The position numbers and the translations under genes are program-made. 64,000 bases of DNA from Embiotoca jacksoni (taxonomy: Eukaryota > Chordata > Actinopteri > Embiotocidae). The stretch covers positions 12,862,198-12,926,197 of the forward strand of contig JAKOON010000011.1 in the NCBI GenBank assembly GCA_022577435.1. The letters are read 5' to 3'. Below the pieces are notes generated by a model. That model ran no database searches. It had not been told where the DNA came from and saw only the letters and a list, made by a program, of their open reading frames with translations. Of this stretch, positions 28,320 to 40,400 are shown one piece after another; position 1 is the stretch's first letter; each line of letters starts with the position of its first letter.

Positions 28320-28650
28320 ATATATAGAAGTGGAAGAAGTACACAGGTTATTTACTAAAGTACATAAGTACAAAAATATTAATACTGCAATGTGAAAATA
28401 CGACAGTAAAAATTATAGCCCTGCATTTAAAACCTTATTTAAGTAAAAGTAGCCTACTAATACTACAAAGCAAACATTTTCCACTACGAGAAAAAAGTCC
28501 TGCATTCAACCCGAAGGTAAAAGTACTCCTACTTTAGAGTAAAAATACTGAAAGTTAAAGTTCTGCATTTAAAACCTTACTTAAGTAAAAGTGAAAATAC
28601 TCCACTACAAGTAAAAGTCATGCAGTTAACGCTAAAGTAAAAGTGTGCTC
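28320..28650. repeat. dispersed teleost repeat with TTAAGTAAAAGT motifs
   Basis: Phrases such as CTTACTTAAGTAAAAGT, CTGCATTTAAAACCTTA and CACTACAAGTAAAAGTC recur several times over 330 bases in diverged form. This is a repeat pattern common in fish genomes. Family name not assigned. Confidence 0.6.
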
Positions 28651-29464
28651 ACCGGAACAACGTCAGGTTTCACAGTTTAAACTTCTTTGAAAGTATTTGT
28701 CATAAAATGATTGTGTCCCTCTGCACACTGTATTATACTACAGCATTATTACCCCACATGGAGCTGCAGCCAGGCCTCAGGCTCACCATACTGAGAGTCC
28801 ACTAGAGGGCCCTCCTCCACAAATCTGCAACTGCATCTGCAACTAAAGTAAATAGAAAAGAATGTGCATCTATAATGGTAACTAACCTGTTGTTTCTAAC
28901 ATACACCTAACATATCTGGACATTCAGACACAGTTTAGAAAAAGAAGGAGAAAGGCACCAAGAGGTTATACTTTTTTTTAAGGCACGGTTCACATATTAA
29001 TGAGGGTTTTTGTCTCAGAGGTCATAAACATGTCATTCAAAAATTCAAATGCAACTCAAAGGATGAACCAATAAGAGAGAAAATATTATTTACAGCCCCC
29101 AAAATACAGATAACAGAAGATATAAGAATTCGAGAAGGTTTGCGAGTGATTCCCTCACGTTTTTCTGCCCTGGGTTTTGACTCTAAGGCTTCATATAGTT
29201 TGATCTCCCTAATCTCACTATTTATTTATTACTTAGCATATTTGAACATCACTCAAATAGAGAGCAGTACATGACAGTAGTAGTACAGATACACACACAT
29301 CAAGCCTTACATAAACTAAACATATTAAACTGGTTGGCGCATTAATAAGTGACACAGCATTTACATTTGGATTATAGATGTATCATATCTTTGTGTCACA
29401 CCCAGTTCTTAAATATCAAACAGAGCTTAAAATCTAAGACAAACACACACACACACACACACAT

Positions 29465-29700
29465 GTTAGAACAGCTATCTTTGTGAGGACATTCATTGAC
29501 ATAATGCATTCCTTATAATCCCTAACCTTGACCTTAACCATCACAACAAAGTGCCCAACCTGGAACCTTAACCTAATTCGAACCATAACCCTAAAAACCA
29601 AGTTTTAACCCTCAAACAACCCTGAAGGGGTGTGACAAAGTCCTCACTTTGTCAAAATGTCCCCACTTTGTCGAAACGTGCGCCCACCGATGGTCTAAAA
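29465..29700. repeat. dispersed teleost repeat with degenerate telomere-like CCCTAA units
   Basis: It begins CTTTGTGAGGACATTCATTG, passes through degenerate CCTAACCTTGACCTTAACC and ATAACCCTAAAAACC units, and ends with repeats of TCCTCACTTTGTC / TCCCCACTTTGTC. The same composite is common in teleost DNA. Confidence 0.6.
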
Positions 29701-30234
29701 AGAAAACTGGTCCGCTCAAAGATAGTTGTACAAGTACACACACACACATTGGATTGCCTCATAAAACCGAACCGTATTTGAAGCACAGCCAGTTTACAGT
29801 CAACAGCACTAAAGCTGTCCTGTTCATCCGGAGTCCCACATGCAGTGAACCTCAGAGCTTCCCTCTTTTAAAATCCTTATCTCCTACATTATGTCACGGT
29901 ACACTGAGCTCCACAGAGTAAACACACTTGCGAGTGCTGAGCTTTTACACACGGTCATTTCCTGACCCAGTGTTGACAGAGTGACGTGTCGACACCAGAG
30001 AAAGTGTTCAGAGAGATCTGCTGTAAATGGCTCATCAGGCCCAACAACACTACAGTCACACCGACCACATTTATTATCCCTGACAACATCTGCCCGAGTA
30101 TTTCCGTGTTACTTAACACATAAACAAGACTTTTGGGATCCGTGGGATTTAGAGGAAGGAAGTGCAAGTAGTTTAATTACACGTATGTGTGTTTACGCCG
30201 TGTGTGTGGCTGGTGCACCACCTTGATCCAGACT

Positions 30235-30500
30235 TAAATATCTCTAAAACTATTGGGCGGATTGGCGTGAAATTTGGTACAAACATGCATGGACCCAAGT
30301 AGATAAATACTAGGGACTTTTGGTGATCTTCTTAATTTATATTTCGTGCCACCAGCAGGTCAAAGATTCCAGTTCTCAAGTGAAAACATGTCAACATTTA
30401 CTGGATGGATTGGCAATGTTTGTACAGAAATTTAAGGTTCCCAGCTTGTGAATCTTGTTTCCATTTCCTCGAGGGACAGAACGTGAGATTTAGAAGAGAT
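30235..30500. repeat. dispersed teleost repeat (GTGAAATTTGGTACAAACAT type)
   Basis: It contains AAACTATTGGGCGGATTGGC, GTGAAATTTGGTACAAACAT, GACTTTTGGTGATC and GCCACCAGCAGGTCAAAG. I recognise these as parts of a very common fish interspersed repeat. No coding capacity. Confidence 0.6.
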
Positions 30501-32412
30501 GTCGAGGTGCCACTCATTTAAAATTTAAGAATACAGCAACGTAAGCCCTCTCGGTGGATCTTCTCCACACTAATATATTGTGATGAAAACTGCTTGCATG
30601 CTTCAGGCTGACTTGGAAAGGCTAAAACTGCCAGTGTGATACCCACAAGTCACCTCTGCCTTTTTTTCTGTTGGGTAGAAAAAAAAAATGGCCAATCATA
30701 TGATTTGTTTCTTGCTACATCCCCCTCTCTCTCTGTCTCTACTGAAAGATACTACTTGCAGGTTTGTGCACACACCGTCTTTCCACAGGAGGGGGCTGTT
30801 TGCTGACGTCGATGAGAACAGCAGAAATAGCAGCTGACCTCACAAGGTATTCTTAACATGGTCTGGCTATTGCCACTGAAAGTGCAGCATACAATCTATC
30901 CCTTAAACACGAGGCCAGAAACTGACATATCCGAAATAAAGTGGTTACTGATGCTGAACCATTTTAATCAAAGAACTGAATCTGGTCTCTTCTGAGAGGC
31001 GACTCTAATATTCACCATCGAAAGTCCGAATTAGTCAAAATGATATTGAAAAGGTGAAACGGAAGACACAAACTTCCCTATTTTGTTGTTATGCTGTGTT
31101 ACAAAACAAGTAATTAAATAGTTCATTCAAAAACAGTCTTTAAGATGATTTACACGTGACATTGAAACTTTATGTTTTAAAACGACGTGCAGTTTGTGGA
31201 GGATTCACGCCTCATTCAGTTTTTATTTGTTGTTTTAATTAAAAGGATAATTGTGGTGTCTCCTGTGAAGAGTGGCAACATTTGAATACAGACCAAAACA
31301 TCAGGAAGCCACTTAAGATTTTCACAATAAAGGTATTTATTCAACACTTTTTGTGCAGTTTTCTTTTTTTTCACTTGATCCGAATAAAAAAAGAAAATCA
31401 TTCAAGAAAGAAAAAGTTTCTGTGCCACCGAAAACTTGAATTATACTTTATCTCTTGCCTAATTACATTGAATATATTTCAAAATAGAATTTTTTTTTTT
31501 TTTTTTTAACAACTGTTCTCATGATAATACAAATATTTTTTTTTTACATCATTACATTGTGCGAACACATTTCAAAACAAAACATTTCAGTAATCATGAA
31601 TGACACTGCCAGTTTACTGAAGACGTGACTGTTGAATCCTGTTCTCACCGGTCGGACTCAAAGTCAAACTACAAAAGCAACCAAAGCATTTAGATCAAAG
31701 TAAAACACAGTGAGAGGAACCCACACAGAGCAGAGCAGTTCAGCTCCTGTTGCCCACAGAGTCACAGTACAACTCTGATCTCAGGGATGATAAGAATCAA
31801 GGAGGGGAAATTTACGTATGAGAAAAACATGAGTAGGCAGGGCTTTTACCTATTTAATGGAAATGTACTTCCTGCGGCAGGGATCTTTAGAAGGTCATGT
31901 TTTTAATCATTCGCTTTTGATTTCAACATCTTATTTTAGAGGTTTATTTTGTTGTCTGCGTTTTTGGCTGCCTTTGATGTTTTTTATTTCACCGTTCCTT
32001 TAAAAACCTTTAAAAGGTTTGGAAAGATAAAAATCGAACACAGCGACAACAGCCTTTCTGACTCGAGTACCATGTTTAGATAAAGATCAGCGTTAATGAC
32101 GTTCTTCAGGCTGACAAAACACAAGTCAATGAGGTGTGAACTGAACTTCCTGTAAGCGAATAGCTCACCAGTGAAGGAGGAACACGCTGCAAAAAGAACA
32201 TGCAGGCTCTGTGCTTCTGCTTCTCAAAATAAATGAATGAAAAATACAGAATCGATAAATGTCCAAATATTTTTAACAATAAGTTTAACAGCTGGGCACT
32301 GGATGTTTCCCATGCTTCCAAAAGAACACTGCTATCAGTATACAGTATATAGAAAAGCATAGAGCATATTATAGTGTGGTAACTTTCAGCTAAATTATAT
32401 CTAATGTGTGAC

Positions 32413-32414
<2 letters not shown>

Positions 32415-32462
<48 letters not shown>
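32415..32462. repeat. (TA)n microsatellite
   Basis: About 24 uninterrupted TA units between mast4 and the receptor gene. It creates a false YIYIYI protein frame. Confidence 0.95.
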
Positions 32463-32467
<5 letters not shown>

Positions 32468-34373
32468 GGCTGCACATCAGCCTACGTTCAGATGCATAAC
32501 TGGCTTTCAAAGAAATTGTGATGTTATAAATTCTGCTGGTGGGTAAACACAAATTTTCCTCCTCCAGCAGACAAACATGAAAACAGCCCTTGTAACATGT
32601 TGGTTTTTTGTTGGTTTTTTTAGCAGAGAGGAGCATCATCTCCTCAGAAATCTGATTAGTTGGAGCAATGATTAAAAAAAAAACATATTTTAGATAAGCT
32701 GATGAAACCCCGCAGACGGGGGGGGGAGGGACTCTCGAAGTGAACAGACGTTTTGAGGATCTGTTCATGTTTTGTCATGTTTCTAAGAATTCCTTCTTTG
32801 GTCCAACGAATTTGGCCAACTTTCAAAATGTCTGAAAGATTAGAAATGTTTTGAGTCACTGGAGATCTCGTGAAGTTACTGAAAACCGGCTCCGTAAGAG
32901 AGTCGACGTGACTTAAAATTAGAGCAGATGTGACTTTATCCTCCATTAATTGAAGAGCACCTGAATTCACGCGGCAAGAAAGTTACCTGTGCATTTATTT
33001 TCTCCAACAAAAAAAAAGAGAAAAACAGAAAACTTGTTTACGAACGATTGCAATAAATAAATAAATAAATAACACCCAGTTAGTCCATTAGAAAACAACA
33101 ATTTCACAAGCAGAGCATAAACACACACGGGGGCGTGTAAAACATAAAATGTAACGCAATTCCCTTCATCTCTCAAAGTTGTTTTTTCTTATCTCACTTA
33201 GATATTTGATCTTTAATTTGAAGAACTAAGTTATATTTTACCATAAAAAAAAAAAAGTGCACTTTTGTAGATTTTTGGTTTTTCGGTGTAGTCGCAGAAG
33301 TATTTTTTAACAAACTAATTGAGAAAAACTACATCTAAATTAGTAGAGAAACGACTGATTTTGCACCAGTTAATCTAAAAAAAAATTTTTTTTTTGAGTT
33401 CTTTTGCATAAAATTGCGGGAATTAGAAAGAAATTGCAAGTCGAGAATGTTTTTTTTGTTGTTGTTGTTGTTGTTTTTTTAAAGCACTCCCTGATAAGCC
33501 CGACCTGCCGAAGACATTTTTTGCAGAAAAATCCGGTGAAAAAAAAATTGCAAGCTCTCGCAAATTTTGCAGCGTTTTCTTGAATTTGCGTTTAATTATT
33601 GCGATCGGAGGAACTGAGGACGGAACGGATCAGTGTTGTTCCGGCATCTATACCCTTCTCTCCACTCTCACGTTTTAGTCTGAACAAGAGGTTGTTTCGC
33701 TTTGTTAAAACTCCCCAACAATCAACGTTCAGACATTTTTTTTTGGATCAGCTAATTCTTTGGATTTTAATGATCCCACGAGGTTACAGAGGATTTTACA
33801 CAACGCAGCTTTCTGCTTTTTTTGGATTAAGCACTCGCCGTACAAGCCTCTTCTCAGAAACGCCTTTAAAATTAAGAAAGCGATTTCATTTTACAGTTTT
33901 ACAGCCCGTCAGATTCCAATAAAAGTTGCGTTCAGTTCTTTGAAAGCAACGCAAGCGCGGAGAGTTCCTGAACTCACGAGGCAGAAAGTAATCTGTGCTC
34001 TTATTTTGAGTCATGGCGAGAGGTCATTTTCTTTTTTTTTCAGTAAGTGCACGGAGAAATTACTCCATCCGAACAAACTCGATAGTCGATTTTCTTGGTT
34101 AGCGAATCGAGAGCGAGTTTGTTCTGTGAAGTGGTTCGACCTCCTCACGCTACTATTTGTGGAAAGAAGAAGTGCAGACAGGACGTCGGTTTCTGCAAAC
34201 TCCAGAGTACTCCTATGAAGTGTGTCAAAGTGTGCCCCCGCCCCTTCATTGTAAAACTCCCCAGAATATTTCCTTTTTCGTTCATTCTGCGGATGGCAGT
34301 AGCAGACAGTGGGTGTGAGACCGGTGCCTCCAGACACACACGGTTTCAGTCTTTTCTAAAAGCAGAAGGCGAC

Positions 34374-34431
34374 ATGGTCGGCCGAATATTTCAGTTGGGT
34401 TTTTTAGACCTGAAACATTTTCTGATCCTTG
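34374..34431 (+). CDS. il12rb1: candidate first coding exon (signal peptide) of the il12rb1-like gene
   Basis: The ATG at 34374 sits in a good context (G at -3, G at +4) and opens MVGRIFQLGFLDLKHFLIL. The exon ends at a consensus donor, CTTG|GTAAGT, leaving one base, exactly the phase the next exon at 35235 needs. The hydrophobic character is modest for a signal peptide, with a charged residue in the middle, so a different upstream exon remains possible. Confidence 0.5.
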
Positions 34432-37400
34432 GTAAGTGGCCTATAAATGACTTTTTCTCTTTTTTTTTTTTTTTTAATTTTTTTTTACTGGATACATGTT
34501 TATTGTGGGATATTTACAGGGGGAATTTCAAGTCAATCATCCCCATTGTTTTTGTACATCTGTCTGTACTTTTGGAATTATTATTATTATTATTATGGAT
34601 CTCTATGCTGTCCTGATCCCTCACCTCTCCTCTCCACCCGACCGGTCGAGGCAGACGGCCGCCCACCTCTGCGCCTGGTTCTGTCGGAGGTTTCTTCCTG
34701 TTAAAAGGGAGTTTTTTCCCTCCCAGCTTACATGAGAATGGTTGGGTTCTTCTGTATAATGTCGTAAAGTTCTGTTGTAAGGACTTTAAAAGTGTTAAGT
34801 GCCATGAAATAAGCTGTGTTGTGATTTGACGCTATAAATAAAATGAATTTTTTACAATTATTATTATTGTTATCACATCCTGCCAGTCAACTCTGTTGTT
34901 CACATTAAAGGTCCGGTGCTTGGTTACTACGCTACACTCTCCTCACATATTCAAGCATCGCCAGGTTTGTACGTTTCAGCTTATTCACCATCACATTACA
35001 ACTTAAATATCAGTTATTCCCTCATGTTACCTCGAATAGTTTTATTAATGAATCGGCTCACTTTTCTGCCAAAAAAACACATGAATATTGTATTTTTTTT
35101 CTCTCCTAACATAACATTAAAAAGTGGTAAAAGTGGTAAAAGTTTTCCACTGTGAAAGTTTTCTTGTAAAAAATGACACGTCTGATGATATTGATCAATT
35201 TTCACTCGCCGTATTCATGTTCATTATGTTCCAGTGAGCTGCAGGAACATTTCTTCTACATATCAGCACTGTGGGATTCACCCAGGTAATAAAAAGAAAC
35301 CTGAGTCATCATGAGTCAAATCACCAGCTAAAAAAAAAAGTTGCTTTTTACTGTACTTTTTACTTTTTTTTTTTATTCAGATGGAGTTCACGATTTAGAC
35401 TGTTTTGGTAAATATAATTCACCCGGTAGAAAAATCTGTTTGTGGAAACCGGGCAGCCCGGCATCAAAAAAGACGTACACACTCGTCGTACAACAAGCGT
35501 AAGCAGCGACCGAGTTTTTATTATTGTCCTTTTCTGCCTTAAAAACACATTATTTATGATTTTTTTTTTTTTTTTTTTTAAACATGATGATTTTGGATTA
35601 TAAACAACTATTTTTTTTTTCTCCTTCTAGAAGCCGCAACTATTGCAAACATTACCACGACATCACTGAATTTTCTAAAAAGATCGCATTATTTAGAGAA
35701 TGCAACATGAGCGTCGAGGTTTTCGAAAACAAAGAGTCGGCAAACTGCACAAAAGCGGTTTTCAGAGGTTCGCCAAAGAGTCTGCGTAAGTCCACGAAAA
35801 TATATATATAAAAAAAAAAAGAAAAAAAAAAAAGATTGTTTTTAAGAATAAATCTCTGATGGATCTGGATTCAGGGGATTTTTCTTTTTACTATTTCAGT
35901 GCGATGTGGTCCTCCAAATAATGTGTCCTTCAGGCGCCTCTCTGGAGGACTGGATGTGTACGTGAACTGGCAACAGGACGACATAAAGGACGTCGAGTTT
36001 TACTCTGTGAGATACGAAGCGGTGGGCAGCCTGGGATGGAACGAGGTCAGTGTGAGACACACAAAAAACACAATGGCCTGTGTCTTTTTTTTTTAGTAAA
36101 GGTACTTAAAACAAAACAAAAAAATGCTTAACAATGTAACACAGAGGTTCCTCAACCAAAGTCCTGAATGAATGAAAATTGTTCATCTATCCAATAGTTG
36201 TTGAGCTATTTTAGTCTGGACTGAAGTCGTGGCAGCAGCACAAACAAAACCACAGAAGAAGAATCTGCCCGACGATCTGAAGGAAACTTCTGTGGACATT
36301 TTTAAAAGTAAATTTGAGACATATCTTTTTATCGGCTTTTCATTCAAGATTTATTGTTTGGCTGTTAAGGCTTTACAACTAAATCGTTTTTCATTTTTGT
36401 TTCTATTGCATTTTTAAGTTCTTTTAATACTATTTTGCTCTGTGAAGCACTTTAGGAAAAGTAAAGGTGCTCTATAACTGAATCTAGTTGAATCTTAAAT
36501 TTCCTTACATTTAATGGCATTTTACTTTCTGTTGCAAACTCCGTCTGAATCCAAACTCTAGATTCTGTTTTCTCAAATTTTCCAGCCTGATTAACACCCA
36601 GTAAACTGACCTTCATTTGAAAAAAAAAAAAAAAAAAAGTAATTAGCGGAGGGACCCTTTAAGCCTTTAGCTCTGGACCTTTTTGCATGAAGTCTATTAG
36701 CGTCTTGTCTGCACTCAGGTCTTGTCTTGGGAATTCATAAATTTCAGTTTTGTTCACAGTCAAACGTGGAAACCCAAAAAGGAAAGAGATGCCGGGTGGA
36801 GAACCTGACCTCCTCACTGGCCTACATTGTGCAGGTCGGGTGTGTCGTCAATGAGAAATGCTCACAGTGCCCCTGGAGTGAAGCGTACAGCGTCCCATTA
36901 GGTCAGCTTACTCTCGGCTTCACTGATTTAAACGAAATAAATCGATTCGGTTAAGTGCGACGGAAAAAGCACGTCGAAGGGAGTCGAAGAGTGAAACATT
37001 GGTTTTTATTTCACGATAAACGAACGTCCTCTTTCAGAGCTGACGACGCAGCCCGTTATCGTAAACTTCGAAGACACCGACATAGCAGGGAAAAAAGGCT
37101 GCCGGCTGATTTCTGTGACCTGGAAGGTAATTTTTGTTCTTGAAATATCTCCTTGAGATTCCCTTAAAAAAAAAAAAAGAAGTATAACGAGGACTTGGAA
37201 GGTATCGTGGTGATGAAGTTAACCCCGTTCGTTAGTTTCCCGCCACAGAGCTGTACGACGGCTTCCACGTGACCGTCGGGAAAGCGTCCGGAGAGGCTCC
37301 GCGCGAGCGGGTGACGACCTCTCGGCCAGAAATCGCGCTGGTCCTCTCCCACTCGGCGTATCGTGTCGACATCAGCGCCGTCAACAACGTCAGCGTCTCG

Positions 37401-40400
37401 CCGACCGCCAGCCGGGCGATACCGCGGCGCGAAGACACGCCCGGTCTGTAACGTCTCTCTCTCTTTTTGATTTCGATATGAATTATCTCGAAGCGGAGCT
37501 GCGTTTTTTTTTTTTTTTCTTTTTTCTTTTCACAAACTGAACGAGCCAACTGCGAATCCGCAGGTGCGGACGACGGGAGGCTGAACGTGACCGTCCACAG
37601 TAACTCGTCTTTCACCATCTATTGGAAGGACGCTCTCATCCAAACCTACGTCTGCTATTCGGTGGAGTGGAGGGAAGCGGGGAGAAACGCGGTGTACATG
37701 TCCTTTTATCAGAGCGACGTAAACTACAGGACTTTATTTCCTTTACCGGGTGAGGAATTATCCACTGGAAGAAATTCTGTGGCCTTTAATTTGTTTTGCC
37801 AGGACTACTTTGAAGAATCGTCTAAATGATGTAACTTTTTTTTTCTTTTTGTTTACTTTTAGATTCTGCATGTGGTCAGATTTAGACAGCAAAACCCACT
37901 TTTGGTTGAAGGGAAAGATTTTGGTTTTGATTTTTTGTGTGTGTGTGTTTCAAGCCACTGTAACTGTAACTAAATGCCCAAACTTTAGAGTAAAAATCAT
38001 AAACCATGCTTTAGCTTAATGGTTCCCACACGGTGGTACGCGTAACCGATGTCGGTACCAAGACCACGGGTGGGATCACCTGGTTGTATTCTTTGAATTT
38101 GGTGAAATTAGGGCATTTCTGAAGAGTTTGCGAACCTCCGCTGCACGTTGTATTTCAGAAATGTTGGGAATGGTTTTGATGACGTGTTCTTTATGAACAT
38201 TTTCTGACAAATAAAGTGCCCTCACGTAAAGGAAAAACCTTCCCGCTGCTGCGAAGTCGGATTCGAATGCACCGGTACGTTTTAGAGAAACAGGTATTTG
38301 TGCGATCCGTAACGATCCGTTTGGTTCTTTTTAAATACCCAGAGCCTTTGGAGCCTTACAAGAGGTACAGCATCACTCTGCACACGCGACCGAACAAGGA
38401 GCCGTGCAACTTGGAGCGCATCAACGCCAGTGAGAGCACCTACGGATCGACACAATTTTATTTCGTCGAAGGATGTGAGTCACAGGACCTTCTACCTTTC
38501 CAACAGTCCCAACTCGCGCATGCATTACAATCCACAGCGAAACCGATTTTTGGTTTATTTCGAAATCCCCCCCCCCCCCCCAAAAAAAGCTCCCGTCGGC
38601 GCTCCGGCCACCGTCAGCAGCTCCAACGCGACGCTGAAATCGGTGGTGCTGCGGTGGTCGCCCATCCCGGAGGAAGACGTCAGAGGTTTCCTACGTGGTT
38701 ACGTAATCCACTACAGCGAGTACCGCCACGGGGGGACGCCCGCCGAGAACAGTAAGCGTCCTCCGCCGAAACCCGACCCGATGCCCGCTCGCGGGACGTC
38801 CGCCGCGCTCGCCGTTTGAGGAAAAACTCGTAAATACAGATCCAGTTTCACCGGTTTGAGATCCAGACAAAAGCGTAGCAGCAGCTTCCGCACAGACTGA
38901 GACGTACGTTACTCTCAGCGGATTTCCTGTTCATCAGCTGTGTCTCAGTTGCAGGAGGTTAATATAGTCACAGTGAAATTTATGTCTGAGGTTTTATTGG
39001 GCCGAGACAGAAACACAGCCGTGACATCTTATTTGAATAAAAATGCTTCATTCGATGACAATGTTGTTGTTTTTTTTTGTCTGGATGACGTAAATCTGAC
39101 GAGTCCGACTTCAAAGCGGTTCGAGGTTCGTCGTCGGCTAAAAACTGTCGCTCTCTCTTTGCAGACATTACGGTGGCTCCGGAGGTAAACAGCTCAGAAC
39201 TGGGGGACCTCAAAAGCGGCACGGCGTACCGAGTCCAGGTATCGGGCGTCACCTCTGCGGGAGAAGGAGTACGGAGCACAGCGAGCTATTTTAAAACGAG
39301 GCACGAAGGTTGTATCGGTTCCAACAACTTTCCGGCCATTGATCGCACGTAACGCGACAATTTCGGACACTTATAACTGCATCTAATTTGTTTTTCTTCC
39401 TCTTTTTCTTCACACAGGAAACGTGTATCTCGGCGGTATTATCGCAGTCTTTGCAGTTGTGGCCACCTTGCTGATATTTGCATCGCCTATAATAAAAAGG
39501 TAATATAACACGTCGGTCACCGACTAAGCTGCCCTTCCTTTTGGACATCCGCTCACCGCAACCCAACGCAACCCAACGCAACCCAACACCGCTCAACTCC
39601 GTCCGCTCTGTCTTCCAGAGCAAAAGTCGTCCTGTGGCCGAGCATACCAAACCCCGGGAAGAGCACCGCAACACAGAAAATAAGCAGATCCGGCCAAGCG
39701 GTGAGTGTCGGGTTTGTGCTTTCCGTTATGAAAACCAGCGTTAAGATCACGGAAACCTGGAGCAACCAGCCAGACTGAAGAAATTTTGGTATTTTGAAGC
39801 GCAATCAAAAAAAAAAAAAAAAGGTCGGAGACGGTCCCCGTCGCTTGATCGACATCGGCAACCGCGGTGCGCCCTTTTGTTTGTGAGCGGTAGTTGTGGC
39901 ACTCGAGCGGAGCGTCCGGATCGTCGACAGAGAGCCTGAAAACGTCTGGGAACGCCTCACGTCATCGAAGCACCGAGCCGGGCGAGTTTTTTTTTTTTTT
40001 TTTTTTGAGCCGGCGTTCGCGTTTCAAGAGGCGCGGAACGTCACCGCCCAAAGACCGAAGAGGGCTCGTCGGGTCTTTGACATTCGCGGGGGGGTGGGGG
40101 TTGTGCACCGTGACCCCCCCCCCCCCCCGAGGGTCAGACCGTCAACACCGAGTTCTACCGCGACCTTACGAGGCGAAAACATTCGCCGCGAACCAACCTG
40201 AACTGCGTTGCCACGGCGACAGGGTTCTCCGCCTTTGACAATACATTGAAAAGTGCAGGCTCCCCGCGACGTCTTTCCGTTACCCCCCCCCCCCCCCCAC
40301 CAAAAAAAAAAATAAAAAATTTGACATGCGATCGAGCTTCCAGGTCCACGGTGGATCCCGACTCCCGAACGTCGCAGCTTCGCCGCGCTGCGCTCCGTTA

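Larger units (their letters stand above)
27821..34373. other. mast4 / il12rb1-like intergenic region
   Basis: No gene supported. Near mast4 it has promoter-like sequence, then dispersed repeats: 28320-28650, 29465-29700 and 30235-30500. It also has two (CA)n runs (28233-28253 and 29443-29463) and a (TA)n run (32415-32462). The 220-codon minus-strand frame at 32106-32768 runs through the (TA)n repeat and is not a gene. Non-coding first exons of either gene could lie here. Confidence 0.5.

Noticed and set aside
32106..32768. 220-codon minus-strand frame
   Set aside because: Contains the (TA)n microsatellite translated as YIYIYI; not a gene.
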